Assembly (NCBI GenBank): GCA_007844125.1
Contig: CM017573.1
Coordinates: 12,575,987 to 12,639,986, forward strand
Length of the DNA: 64,000 nt
Reading direction: 5' to 3'
Source of the DNA: Sinonovacula constricta
Taxonomy: Eukaryota > Mollusca > Bivalvia > Cardiida > Solecurtidae
Shown: positions 1-11,915 of the stretch, one piece after another
Position numbering within the stretch: position 1 is the first letter of the stretch
Layout of the letters: each line of letters opens with the position of its first letter
Position numbers and translations under genes: made by a program
The notes under the pieces: model-generated
What the model saw: only the letters and a program-made list of their open reading frames with translations
The model's database searches: none
What the model was told of the DNA's origin: nothing

Positions 1-838
1 GGCCGTTGCCATGTAAGCCGTCGTCATCGCAAGAACCTTTAATCTAGCCAGAGGAGGAACTGCTCTGTGAGGCACTTACCTTGTTGCAGGCGTAAACGAT
101 AAAAGTTTTCTAAACTTGTCCCATGCCTGGTAAGGGCGCATGCCTTGGCATAGAGCTGGTTCGGGATTTCCTCGAAAGTGACCTCCACTTTCGTGATCTT
201 GGAGTTATAGAAGCCTTCGCTCTGGCGTCGAAAGGCCTGAGTCGGTTCCTCAAAGAGCATTATGACCCCGTTTATCGAACGAGCGGGTACGTTTAGGTTT
301 ATGTTCCACAGCGTCGGACTTATCCGTCACTATCTTGCTGTGCCGTTAAGACCCGGTCGAAGAGGACCGCCATCTTCCCTGCGTACTGTTTGCGGATGTT
401 TTCATCCAACTCCCCGTTGGTCACTATCTCGAACTCCAAGGCAACGACCTCAATTAAGTATTTGGCATTCTCATCGCCGGTCGCCCCGACAACGCATCCA
501 TTGTCATTGAACGTAAGTTCGTACTCCGAAAGCGGACTGAAAGAAAAACATGTTACTCTCCAACAGTCCGAAATCGAGTGGAATGGAGAAACGGTTGTCG
601 TAAGCCTTGGCGAAAGCGGCATTCTTCGCTTGAGCAGTCTTGTTTCTGACATCGAGTCTCATTCGAGTTACGTTTCTTCCATCTGTGATGTCAATACCTT
701 GGTAATGGACATTAGCCGGCTCGTTTTCTGTTTTCAAGAGGTCCTTGTAACATGCGAACATATCACTGTCGTCGAGACTTATAGCCTCGTTCCGGGAAAT
801 CTTAATCGTGGTCTTCTTAACGATCTAAACGACCTAAA
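1..838 (-). pseudogene. Decayed capsid-like gene of a Polinton/adintovirus-type element (tentative)
   Basis: The minus strand reads as one protein-like sequence spread over three frames. The upstream part (about 838 to 530) contains IPLDFGLLESNMFFFQSAFG. The middle (about 530 to 320) contains YELTFNDNG and later EFEIVTNGELDENIRKQYAG. The last part (about 300 to 1) contains NVPARS, IMLLFE and SKITKVEVTFEEIPNQLY. Frame changes fall near 525-540 and 305-320, and the left end runs off the window. The order and style resemble jelly-roll-type proteins that recur beside Polinton/adintovirus-like genes in coral, hydra and mollusc genomes; that assignment is from memory and was not searched. It would form the virion shell if functional, but this copy cannot be translated. 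Base composition is clearly less AT-rich than the flanking DNA to the right, which suits an inserted element. Confidence 0.5.
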
Positions 839-951
839 TCATTAACCACAGAGCAATTAGGGTCTGTTGAGACCAACCTGATTTGGAAAGCTAAACGGGT
901 TGTTCCTGGAACAATAACACCGTTGGTCCCGAGATTCGGAAACCTCACTAA

Positions 952-2328
952 GAGCTGCTAATTCTGATCTATTGTCGATGGGTTGTTCGTGATCACAACC
1001 GACTGGCGAATGCCCTAGGTTCCTATGAGTTCTCTCATTCGCCGGTGCGCATTGAACTTTCGACCGTTAGCGGTTTGACATATCTTGTATTGAACCCAGT
1101 CATCCGTGTGTTCAATACAATGTATGACGATGACATCCCGCTGCAAGACTTCGGTGACCGGCTGGCGCCGTTAGATTCGGCCATGGACGATATTGCAACT
1201 ACCTGGCTCTCCGCTGAATTACTTACTGGAACCGTTGATGACTTTTACAACACATTAGGTGAGGGTAAGCCTCCTGCGTGTCGGGACTACCAAAAATTTA
1301 CGATCGACGGAAGGGGTCAGCTCCGCCTGGAGGCCTACCCAGAAGTTGATCTGATCAACAGAAATACTAGAAGACCCCTAACAGTAGCCACTTTAGCAAA
1401 TATGGGCAGGCGGTCGGGCCATTGTCCGGGAATGAACTCGGGTTTTCGGACTGGGGGGCTCCGCGATAGGACTAATGCTCTATCAGCCCGAACTGTCGCA
1501 CAAATATAGCGGACTGATAGAGAACTGGACAAAGTGATGCGCGCTAGTGCTGGCAGAAATATTCAGGTGGCCGATTTCGACAGAGCAGCCTCCGCCTTGT
1601 TTGAAATGGAGGAGACGATCGAAAGCAATCGAAGCCCCACCACCGATTACATCGGGCTTGGAAGGTTCCGAGCTAATGATGCGGTTCCGGGAACTCAAAG
1701 TGCTCGACATGGTCATGCAAACCCAACGAGGAGAACGTTTTAACAACCCAGCCAGACTCTCCGATATCGACAGACATCTTAATAGAGAGAATGTAAAACT
1801 AAAAGATCTCGGAGAGAATAAGAAACCTCGAGGATGAGCGGGCCGTGAGGCTCGAGGCGGCTTCAGCCAACCGAGAAGCTCTTAGATCGCAGATCAGCCG
1901 TGTTCAGAAAATCCTGCGAAGAATCCTGCAAGAAGACACCACGCTGGCTGAGCGGATGAAGACTCTTCCGAGGGCAAGGGATCACCGTCGTATCCATCCT
2001 CACAGCATACGGGATGAGCATCAGTATGCTCGTTCTAGCAATTATCGGTGGTTCCGCCCCTCCCCAGGCCCAACAAGGTAAGGATGGCATTCGAGAGTGG
2101 GCTAAAAAACTGCTGCAAGCCCTTGGCGCTCTACTGGCAAACCTAGCGGAGAAGGCCGCGGCTGCAATCCTTGGTGTCATTGGCAGCGTGGTTTCATGGA
2201 TGCTGTCCACCGCAGGTAAGGTAGTCGGATGGCTTGCCGAACAAACTTGGGCTCTTCTTCTCGCAAGTGAGTGTTTTTAACTGGTTGCAGCCCAAGAATG
2301 GCTAGCGAAGAACCAGCCAACGGGCAAT
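952..2328 (+). pseudogene. Decayed plus-strand gene of the same virus-like element, hydrophobic C-terminus
   Basis: Frame 952-1509 is open and contains SYEFSHSPVRIELSTVSG and FNTMYDDDIPLQDFGDRLAP. The protein-like signal then jumps frame to about 1547-1837 (FRELKVLDMVMQTQRGERF), to 1845-1970, and to about 1972-2280, where a hydrophobic stretch begins ITVVSILTAYGMSISMLVLA. It ends near 2328 after another shift (AAQEWLAKN). The last 100 residues hold at least three apolar segments separated by a Pro/Gln/Lys patch (PPQAQQGKDG), like a membrane or virion-membrane protein. I remember similar C-termini in unannotated invertebrate proteins linked to mobile elements, but know no function. It is divergently oriented to the capsid-like relic. 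At least four frame breaks make it a pseudogene. Confidence 0.5.
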
Positions 2329-2786
2329 TAGCCCTGCGGCAGACCCAGCCACAACCGGAGTCTTCGTTTTCTCGGTGCGTGCTCGCGCAGCTTCGCCGCT
2401 GACTGCGGGCGCAGCAGCTACCGCTTCACTGCAGCCAAGCTGTTTCGCTGCCAGCGGGTCACCCTTGCGGCGGCCCTGCGATTGTAACGTCATAAAAGCT
2501 GCCATATACCTGAGGCTGCACCGCAGGAGAATTACCATCCACCCCCAACAACCCCCGCCACCCCCACCCCCTCCGGCTACACCGATTGGGAAATTGGCTG
2601 GAGTAATTATTAATAGTATTCTATTTTTGTAGCCAGCGACACCGGGATTTTTTTAGGAGCACGTCTTTGGAGCCACGTACAAACCTGTTCTAAAGACCAC
2701 GTTGAGCCCGCTCCATGCGTACTGCGGAACAATTCGGTAACTAGTGATAGCTGCCTGGATGTCGACCGGACAGTTGATCGGATCCT
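2329..2786. other. Spacer between element relics, no gene seen
   Basis: GC-rich first half with a C-rich tract near 2,540-2,575 (CCCCCAACAACCCCCGCCAC...), then moderately AT-rich. No reading frame longer than shadows of low-complexity sequence. Compositionally it still belongs with the element on either side. Confidence 0.4.
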
Positions 2787-3333
2787 TCACTTGGATAAGG
2801 AGCTACTTTTGCGCCTCAAAGCCGCCTGGATTTGGTTTGAGCCTTGGACCCGAGCAGAGCCCACACATAGGTCCTGAGTCGTTGATTCGCTACATGCCGG
2901 CCTGAGTGAAGCCTTCGAGATATATAGCGGGAAGTTGCTCCAAGAGCCATCAACTCCTGGATCTTGCTCGATGAACTTAATGTGGGCCTTTTTAGGCGTT
3001 CGATAGTTGCAAGACGAAACCCCGCAATAACCTCCAGAAACCTCCGACCCGAACGTCATGTGCTCGGGGTCTAGGATATCGGCGTTCTGGCTGGCGACGT
3101 ATTTTTTCTCGCTGTCGTGTCGGAAGGCTGTCTGGGTCCACGCAAAGTGCCCTCTGGTGTGGAAGCCACCTGCCCCCTCCCCCCAGGCCGCGGCTGTTGG
3201 GGTACTATTTTCGTCGCCAGTCTGTCTTGGGGTCGACCCCGAATTCCTGGCAAAGCAGTTCATACGCTTTCCTGTCGTAAGTATTGTTCCTGGGGGAGTG
3301 CGCGTTTCATTTCTGTTAGAATGCGACTGGTAG
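2787..3333 (-). pseudogene. Third decayed gene of the virus-like element, function unknown
   Basis: Read on the minus strand, one frame gives KAYELLCQEFGVDPKTDW (about 3275-3220). A second frame, open over 2787-3395, carries on with FHTRGHFAWTQTAFRHDSEK and later FIEQDPGVDGSWSNFPLYIS. The good part of the sequence changes frame near 3215, so the gene is broken. Composition matches the two relics to its left and differs from the AT-rich DNA beginning near 3,480. I do not recognise a catalytic motif. It could be a further structural protein of the same element. The Gly/Pro-rich stretch around 3,160-3,200 may be a frame-shifted segment rather than true protein. Confidence 0.4.
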
Positions 3334-3395
3334 TGTAGTAGACATAGAAGAGGGTGGCAATTAATACAAGGTGGTTTTGGCTGTAAGGATAACAA

Positions 3396-3480
3396 AAAAA
3401 AAAAGAAAACTATGGAGAGCGAGGGTTATAGAGGGAGAGGGAAAGTGAGAGAGTGGTGAGAGTGAGAGAGAGAAAGTCTA
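3396..3480. repeat. Purine-rich (GA) low-complexity tract
   Basis: The plus strand is almost pure A and G (GAGAG, GGGAGAGGG, GTGAGAGAG). It marks the change from the GC-richer element region to AT-rich DNA. Confidence 0.7.
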
Positions 3481-4370
3481 TATTTGACATGCATGCATCT
3501 TATTACATTTGGATATTTATACTGAACTAACAGACAGACAGGCAGACAAGCAAAAAAAGAAGACATAGGGACACATAAGAGTTGTCATTTCGATCACGTA
3601 TGGCTCACTCGTTTGTTAATGAAAACGTAGGTTTGGACAGGATACACTGATGGTGGTGTGCTTACAAAGTAAGTAATATACAGTTAGATTGCCTCACGTT
3701 GACAGAGAGCGATTAATTTACAGCATGTTGGTGCACGGAATATATCCATGAACTTTACACTTAAAGGATTCACAATTTCATCGGAAGAAGAATATGTGTG
3801 ATACATACGGAATACGTGACAAGTTAGTATTTACGGGTAAGTAGGTTATCATTGTATTTAGTTAGAATATAAATGTGAAATACGAAAGAAAAATAAACGA
3901 CAAAACGTATTTACTCGAAGATAACTTTCACATGTACACAATTGTCAACTGAGACCATTCGTACTAACATATTTTGTAATAGTCTTTTTATATAATACAT
4001 TTGCACGATCTAATACAAATAAAATAATAAACTTGTATGTGACATGACCAGCAGAGGTATAGACAGAGGTATAGGAGTCTTCCAACTAAGTGCTAGGTGT
4101 TACAATTTTGGTAAAATGAAAGTAAACTATGATCATGTGGAGCATCTGAAATAATCAAGGTGGCATCAGAATAAAGGAGAACCAGGAGTTTAAGCCATGT
4201 ATGAGGGTTACCCAGCTCTATGGCAAATGAACCTTGATTCGACAAATGTGTCTCCAGATCATTAACAAAAATGAGAAAAGTAATGGCGAAAAGTTTTCTG
4301 ATTTCTGATTTGAAAGACTGTAAGAAGTATTCATCATTTAATACAAAAGACTTAACAATTTGTGTGTAGT
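3481..4370. other. AT-rich intergenic DNA, nothing recognised
   Basis: Stops are frequent in all frames and there is no repeat that I can match elsewhere in the window. A short run of GACA units lies at 3,530-3,550. Confidence 0.5.
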
Positions 4371-4374
4371 TCTT

Positions 4375-4810
4375 CTTATTAAAATAATATCCCTCTCTCT
4401 TCTAAAATCTATGTGGTCATTATCTTTCAGTGACCGTCACTTATAAAAATCTTCAGTGCTTGGACATATCTTATTCAAATAGATCAGTTTTCATTTCAGT
4501 GCTTGGCTTTGAGAAACACATCAGGAAGTGCGAGGTGGGAACTCTCTAAAGCTGGTTTACGGACCCCAGTCGGTCCATATTGCCGACTGACCGTGTCAGG
4601 GCGGTAACTATCGGATTGTTGTTTCTGTTTCATCACTCATCACGCGTTTGTTCTTACATTTACATTTGGCTTGCATTTGAATACCTTTGCGCAGTGCCTT
4701 TTCAATTGTTTTATATTAAGATTTGTATCGCAGTTTGTTTTTTATTCTTTGGGAACAATATGTACGCAGCTGCATTTTCTGCGCATAGGCTGCTACGCGC
4801 CTGAACATAC
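4375..4810 (+). repeat. Dispersed repeat R1, copy 1, with conserved hairpin
   Basis: This stretch aligns by eye over about 400 bases, same orientation, with 62,755-63,190. Shared landmarks in order are CTATGTGG(A/T)CATTAT, CAGTGCTTGGACA, ATCAGGAAGTGCGAGGT, CAGTCGG...CCGACTGACCG, GGCGGTAACT, ACATTTACATTTGGC. The CAGTCGG/CCGACTG arms form a perfect 7-bp stem in both copies. No long open frame is shared, so this looks like a non-autonomous or non-coding repeat. Terminal inverted repeats or a poly-A tail were not found, so its class is unknown. Confidence 0.75.
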
Positions 4811-5734
4811 ATGATCATAGTAAAAGGCAAACAACCATGTAATTATTTTAGGAGTGAACTAGCTACAGCGATTTAGAGTTTTAAAGCCTTTTGCAATCAC
4901 TAGCATGCTTATCTACTCTTCTCTTCTTAAACAACTGTTCAGCAGGACCATGTCATATTGTCTTTGTTAACCGACTGGGTCACAGTAAAGTGTAGGTACA
5001 TTACTAGTACTTTTGCATAATTCAGACCTATTCTTTACTTCTTATCTTCAAATGGCTTACACTAGAAAAATAAATTGATTGAAATATAGCCGACGATTTT
5101 TATTCTCCCAAGCAAAACTTAATGAAATCTTTTGAAAGATAATATCTTCACATAATTTAAATCAGATGTATAATCTACATCAACCCTTTGTGTCTCTTTT
5201 GTTTCCAATTTATTTAACTAATTTTATAACCATTCTCTGTTATAAGATTTTGTCTATGCTGTATATAACTTGTTCGTGTCTTATGTCACTTTTAAATTTT
5301 AAATTTCATACATTCTTTACAGTTCTTGCTGGTGACTTTATTGTTGGCAGGCCTTTTTAGCTCACTAGTCAGCTGTTGTTTTAACTGTCCAAATAGTAAT
5401 TTGGTGAATTGTTTGGAAAGGGTAGTTGGTTACGTTTTATTTGCACCTTAAGTTTGCATCCAAAAAGTTGGTTAAAGTTTTTAATAACGTTTGTCAACTC
5501 TTGCAGCTTTAAATGCACACAACTATTGTGGCCTGCTAAGGTGTTCCTGTCGCTTCGGCCTAAACCACACAAGAATTGCAGAAAATACTAGTTTGCACAT
5601 TCTACAATTCTACATAAAAAACGTTACAACATGCAAATACAACATACAAAACTGGTTTGTTTTCATTAAAGCGCCTAAATCACATTTTTTTCAAAATTAC
5701 ATGACATATATTATCACTTTTTTGTATAGTCACA
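4811..5734. other. AT-rich intergenic DNA, nothing recognised
   Basis: Small open frames at 5,166-5,360 and 5,409-5,805 have no recognisable motif and the composition of non-coding AT-rich DNA. Confidence 0.5.
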
Positions 5735-5830
5735 AATTTGTATTTGATTGGCACATGAATACCTTTGCCTTGTGCCTTTTTCGAATTCCAAATACGTTGC
5801 AATAGATCCTACATTCTGATCTTCTTATAC
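5735..5830 (+). repeat. Possible R1 tail fragment
   Basis: TTGGCACATGAATACCTTTGCCTTGTGCCTTTT resembles the 3' part of R1 at 4,668-4,705 (TTGGCTTGCATTTGAATACCTTTGCGCAGTGCC) given in pieces here. Similarity stops quickly on both sides. It may be a truncated copy or chance in AT-rich DNA. Confidence 0.4.
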
Positions 5831-5984
5831 CAAACTACACAATTCTACACTTTATATGTATATAAAGTACTTCCCTAGTTAATCAGGTATTGTTTATGAC
5901 TGACATACACATTTGACGTATGAATAATCTTTGCCTCATCGTGAACAAATACAAAAACAGAATAATGACACTAAAATTGCAGAC

Positions 5985-6450
5985 AAGCTTGCCATTTTCA
6001 ATAAAAAGCTTTTGTTGTTTTGTATATTTTAAAATGCGCTGAAAACAGATACACCTGGCCATATCAATTAAAGTACTTTAATATCAGTATTTTAAAAACA
6101 CTAAAAGCATACAAATGGATTAACTACTTTAATATAAGTATTTAAAAACACTAAACAGCAAAAAAAAAACAGACCTATTTATAAAAACTATTTATATAAA
6201 TCTTTAATATCAGCATGAAACAAACAAAACCGGGTCTTATAGATTAATCGATATTTATAGTTTAAAACGTACTAAAAAGTAGACAAAACAGGTCATATAC
6301 AACAAACGGCCTTTACTGTTTTATATTGGAAAAACACACTAAAAACAGATACAGCTGATTATATACAATATGTGACTTTTACTGTTGTTATACATTAAAA
6401 AACCTTATTAAAACGCAAACAAACATGATTATGTGCATACTTTAAACTTT
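5985..6450. repeat. Degenerate tandem repeat, about 50-75 bp period
   Basis: Six or seven diverged units each run TTTA(A/C)T(A/G)TCAGTATTTTAAAA, then ACACTAAA, then a CAGA/CAAAC segment and ATATAC. Unit starts are near 6,008, 6,078, 6,128, 6,202, 6,258, 6,312 and 6,376. The units vary in length and sequence, which indicates an old array. No coding potential. Confidence 0.6.
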
Positions 6451-9400
6451 TCGGTTTACAATGTTCAAAAGAACCACTACTCCTCCACGCATGACAATCA
6501 GCTTTAAACGCCGAGTAGGTCAACACAGTATGTTAAGGTAAAAATAAAGACAATACAAGTCTACATCAACAGATGGGACAAATTCAGTCTCTAAGCTCTA
6601 ATACCCTCAACAAATGATATAAAAGCTCTAAACTATTCAGCAATACGGAACAATCCAACCGTCCTGGAGCTAAGCATTATAACCTCTAAATATATGTCCT
6701 CTTAAGTAACCTAGGGTATTATCTGACACTTCCTGGAATGCAGAACGCAGGTTAGTATGACTGTCTGCTGTATGACTAGTGGACTGATGTAGCAGATGAT
6801 ATGCAGATTGTTTTATCATTTTCAATAAAAACTACATTTTAAGTTGACATCGGCGCTTGGGAAACATCATCTGTCAGGTTCCAGGTAATATCTCACCTCC
6901 AGATCCTACACCGGACAACGTATTTTAATGGTGGGCTCTATCGGACACATTCTTATTTAAACTGAGGTACATTTCAATTTTACTACTCGACGTTGAAGAA
7001 AATGTGAGTAGCTTTATTATTATTGAAAAAGAATAGCTCTAAAAATTGGGTGCCCTATATTCAATTGGTTGATACAGCGGCTACATTAATAGGAACACCG
7101 GCATAGTACTTTATGCTACGATTTTAATGACAGGAAGTCCGCGGGACGTCCAGTTGTATGGCTTTATGGGTGGTGACAGTGCGGTCCATGTACTGTATAG
7201 AAGTAGGCCCATAAATACAGTGTTTATCGCCATAAGTGTGTTTGCATCACACATTGATTAAGAGTAAAAGCTAAGAGAAGCTGACCCGATTAACGACCTC
7301 TACGCTTGCCCACTTTGTTCCTATATTGTTATATAAGCTGCAGCCGTCGGAAGAGCGGCTCTGTATGATTGACCGTCTGCCTTTTTTTCAAAGCAATTTT
7401 TTTATTTATCCTGAATCACAATAGCTAAACAATATGTCCAGTCTGTTTAAGCTAAATTCATCACTTAATGGACTTGAATTTATAAAGTAAAGCACAATCT
7501 TGAGGGCATAGAAATGCAACATCCAGTGAAAGACAATTCCTGATGTGACTACTGACTACCTCCCTATCTACACTCACATGGATTATGGTTTGCTAGTATT
7601 ACTGGAATCTGAACCGTAACCTTCACCTTATAACAGCATTGAAGGCATATTTGTGTATTTTGGGAAGGGACAGTTATCCTACATACTATGATATACAGCA
7701 GTTCAGTTTGTTGTTTTGTTTACCTTATACAGAAGGAGTTGTTTAACGGTCCCTTCCTCCCAGGAAATAAGCTTAGGGTTTTCCCTAAAAATAAAAATTC
7801 CCTTGTCGTTTCAGTGATAATCTGGTGGATATGTTCAAGATCAAGAAAAATAGAGAGATAGCCTTGTAATAAACATATAAGTATGAAAGCCAATAAAGTG
7901 TTAAGCATGCACACTCCCCTCTTTATTAAGAAAACTTAAAGGCCCCAGGCCCCATCCCGTTTTTTATTCAGAAAGAAAAACAAACTGCACTTGTTCAACA
8001 CCGTTACCAATTGTCGAACAAATTTAGCACTATTCCGACGCAGTGAATACCACAGTGCTCGCAGCGTTTTCATTTCGCACTGTGCTTTTAGTTTGGGGTT
8101 AATGCGATGCCTTGCCAGTGAAATCATAGAATAAACCCATCCAGAATGAAGGCACATCCAGGTAGGATATATTCGATATAGACATTATCACATTGAATTT
8201 CTTTGAACATTTTTTTCATTTACTAATTCATTTAATTTACAACAATGATGTACATTGGTGAAATGGAATTTGTCTACCTTTTAAGTTAATATCCGAGGTA
8301 TTCCAAACAGTCGGTATGTCCCTTTTAGGTGGACTTCTTATACTGTATCGCCTTTCCTTTTGTAGATATTGCAATTAAAACCAGTGAACCCCGTACATTT
8401 TTGCAAAATTTTAAGCTTAACATCTATTTAAATACTTATAGAGATATGTTATTTAAAAAAAGAAGTTGGAAGTGTCTTTTGATGATGGTTAACCAGCGTG
8501 TCACAAGAAAGGCAGAACAGTAAACGTCCAGTCCAAAGAGCACAAGCATAAAAAGGAGTAAAATAAATGAAAAAAACAACTACTTGCATTCATGGATTGT
8601 TCTGTGGAGACTATTCAATAATGTCTCTCATTGTTTTTACTTGTTGTTTTTTTTCGCTTGTTCAGTCTCTTATTCCAGCAACGGGCTCATGGACAGGAAT
8701 GTTAATTTTTGACATAAAAGAGACAGAGTTTTGTTAAATATTTGCAAACTTGGCCAAAACAGTGTATTCCATTCACCTTTCTTATGAGTAAAAACCTCTT
8801 ACTTATCTCGGACTGCTTGATGAAAGGCTAAGATGTAAAGAGATGACTTCAAAATGCAGAAATTTACTCCAATTCCGAGAACAACACCTGGTAGTTCATG
8901 AATAAATTGGAAACACCACTGTCGTCATCTCAAACAGTACTGAAGAAGGTTATCCCTCTTCAAGGAGATAAGCTTTACTGATCTCCCGCTTGGAAAACAT
9001 TTCGCATGCAACTGATGTGTGCCCATTGGGTAAACTATGCAGAAATACAAAGGCATGCTACACTAGGGTCATTCGTGATCCAATTTGTGAAAGGTCCAAC
9101 TTCATACACCATGTGATGACCAATGTCGTCAAAGGTTTGAAGGCAGAAAGACTTTGGTTTCCAGTTGCAGAGGAAATCAGTGCAGATTTACTGTAAGTTG
9201 TATAAATAGTTCACTAAGTTCAAGCACTTCGCAGATTACTTTTCAAGTATCCATTATAGGAAGGAAGCGAAATGTTAGAAGATACAGTTTCATAAAAAGA
9301 TAAAAATATACATACTTTTATTTATAATCGATAAGGGAAACGAAGCAATGTATTTAAAGGAAAAAACAACAGCGTAAACAGAGTCAGGAATTAAACCGCC

Positions 9401-9982
9401 CACAATTTATGAAGGGATACGAATTTCAGCAATTCATTCATTCTGGAATAACCAGCTGGCCAATACATTTTGTCTATGGCGACTTGTGTGGCAATCCTCC
9501 AGGAAATAAGCTATTTGTAATCATCAACAGATTAATGTTGAAAGTTACAAATCAAAGTCGCAGTTTTCACTCGTCGACAAATAATGATTTGCGTCGAAAG
9601 CCGCAGACAAAAAGGAACCTCCATAGAAGGAACTGTTCTTTAGAACGAATGCAATATCACTGGACAGTCTAGAGGCCTTGTATTAGAACATGCAGGTAAT
9701 AATATAAGTGTTACGTGTTTTTTATATAGGCAATCTGTTGGTTACCACCTTTAACTGAGCTATTCGCAGACTTGCATTATAAAATGTTAGACACGATTTT
9801 ATTGTATTTGCTTTATAAAAATAGTGACTTTGAGTTCAAGTCATGACTTGGACTTAGGTTTGGTTGGTAAATACGCGCCTAAGGCTTTCTCTGCTTCAGG
9901 GGATTCTAAACTTATGCATGCTGTTATATATGGACATTACCGTGGTGCAATAGAAGGCATAGTATGTCTGTGAACAGGAAAT
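6451..9982. other. Long intergenic stretch, no gene recognised
   Basis: AT-rich throughout. Open frames of 60-90 codons (7,720-7,914 minus, 7,936-8,157 minus, 8,329-8,523, 8,990-9,196 and 9,409-9,672) show no domain, signal or splice context that I can support. CCAGGAAATAAGCT occurs at both about 7,760 and 9,500, a short match only. Confidence 0.45.
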
Positions 9983-9984
9983 TA

Positions 9985-10060
9985 AAATAGTGGTTAAGAC
10001 GTTGGACTCCGGATAGGAGGGTCCAGGGTTCAAAAACCGAAAATAACCACGTGATGTTAA
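9985..10060 (+). repeat. tRNA-like SINE head
   Basis: The stretch reads AGTGGTTAAGACGTTGGACT followed by a stem-like CCGGATAGGAGGGTCC and then GGGTTCAAAAACC. The first part is an A-box-like D-arm sequence and GGTTCAAA is a B box with its TPsiC arm. The anticodon region resembles a degenerate Leu/Ser-type tRNA. It is followed by unrelated AT-rich sequence rather than a closing acceptor stem, so it is a tRNA-derived SINE or tRNA pseudogene, not a working tRNA. Confidence 0.55.
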
Positions 10061-10261
10061 TCCTTGCGCATTACTTCATGAACTCAGTACCTGAGTTCTG
10101 GTTATAACCAGGAAGTGAGCAGTCAAGAGGAATTAATATATGTTGAAAGAACTTGTTTTATAATTTACTTTAAATAAAAATGTTTAGAGTAAGTGCTAAT
10201 AAATACTCTGCAGTCAAAACAATGATCACAACAATGATCATTATAGTGACGTCAAGATAGT

Positions 10262-10500
10262 TTGGTGGAGGTAGGCCCCAGACAAATGTCCATGGCGCAG
10301 CGCAGGTTAGCTGAAAAACTTCCTCACCTGAAAGTTATAGCAACTCGATCGATAAAGAATTAAAAACCCAGACAAAATCGTGCACCAAATGTAAGCCAGA
10401 TGTCCTTCATGCAAGTCATTCACCCCTCCGGGGATTCAAATCCACGTGCTAAGAGGCAAATATAAGTCAATGATTCTACCACGGAGACAACCTATATTTT
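10262..10500 (-). repeat. tRNA-derived SINE (minus orientation), copy 1
   Basis: The minus strand begins near 10,497 with a tRNA-like head: CTCCGTGGTAGAATCATTGA (A box and D arm) and GGATTTGAATCCCCGG (B box). Its distal end on the plus strand carries GGAGGTAGGCCCCAGACAAATGTCC, which recurs at 11,668, 27,235 and 31,793. The shared body with different or decayed heads is typical of a SINE family. Confidence 0.6.
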
Positions 10501-11667
10501 ATCTATTAACAGGAGATTTAAAGAAGACATTCTGTGTCTATGACCAGGGGATACAAATAACAATAATTAAGCTAAAACAGGATGTATCTATTGCAAGGTC
10601 GTCAAAATAAAAAAAAGCTATGACATGCTGCATCTATTGACAGGAATATTTGCTCCCCTGCATGTGTAGTCGAGTTCCTTGACATCATAGCTGTGCATAG
10701 AAAGGTCATTCTTACTCTTCTAAATGGTTCGTTAATATATCTGTTCTTTATTGTACTTTTTGCATATCGAGGATATCAATATATCGAGAACGTTTATCTG
10801 GTGAGTTTTCAAGCTAACCTACATTCCGCCAGTGCTTCTACCCAGACATTAATATTGGGACTTTCTCCAACAATAACTAGTGAACATTGCCAATATAACC
10901 ATAATTGTGTCGGGCTGATGTAACAAAAATCAACAACTACATACTATAATGAGATGTATACTGATGATATATTGATATTCATCTGACAATATATTATGTC
11001 GTTGTTTTTGTATATTTTGATACTTTCCAACTTGTGTCTTGTGTCTTTTCTGTATGTTTACTTCCCTCCATAATTTCTTTGTATTGGGCAAAATTGTTCA
11101 GTTTACTTCTGAAAAGTGAAGAGTAATAATTTGTTAGCTCCCCTGTTAATTGTCATCAGTACATGTATTTGTAACAAGGGCTTATGAACAAACTCGTGTC
11201 AGTAAAACAAGGTACAAATCATACCAGCAATATGTAAACATTTTAATAAAACCAATAAAGAAACAATATCTTGATAATTAGAGACATTATTGGATGGTCT
11301 CCCCTTAATTATTCTTTATGCAATAAGGTCCATGTAATCATACTGTCTGTCGTAACTTTGAAAGAAACCCTTAACAAGACATCAGAAACATAGGACTACA
11401 TGATGAGTATTATCATTTAATGTAAGTTGAAAATGTACCTTTATATATATTATTTTGATATTTTATATTGATATATTTATTGATAAGCCTCGTTTAAATG
11501 GATATGGATATATGGATATAGAAGTGTATTTAAACTGATAAGTACAGGTACATTGTGACTGACTGGCATTGTATATCTTGCATTGTTATTTTTTTTATTT
11601 TTATTTTTTTTTTTGTTAAATTTCATCGACACTTTATTGGTCATATTTTGCGATGTCCGTCTAATTA
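10501..11667. other. AT-rich intergenic DNA
   Basis: No gene recognised. An open frame at 10,693-10,923 has a hydrophobic start but no other supporting feature. Near 11,437-11,520 there is a run of TATATT/GATATA words (simple AT-rich sequence). Confidence 0.45.
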
Positions 11668-11765
11668 TAGATGGAGGAAGACCCCAGACTTACGACTGTA
11701 TAGACTGTACAGAAACACCGGAACACCGCAGGTTTGATGGACAATCTCCCTACATGAAATGTCTA
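11668..11765 (-). repeat. SINE body fragment (same family as 10,262-10,500)
   Basis: GATGGAGGAAGACCCCAGACTTACG and ACACCGGAACACCGCAGGTTTGATGG, given here as separate landmarks, match the body of the copies at 27,235 and 31,793. The tRNA head is missing. Confidence 0.5.
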
Positions 11766-11915
11766 CCCCTATATATATGTATATGTAAATGGGTTGATTA
11801 CCTAAACAAGGAAACAATTGTAAGTTTAAACAATTACGGCTTGTTCATCTGGCTTACACGACGTGCTATGCACTGAGAAACTATGACATCACGGACAATA
11901 ATAATTTCGCAATTT

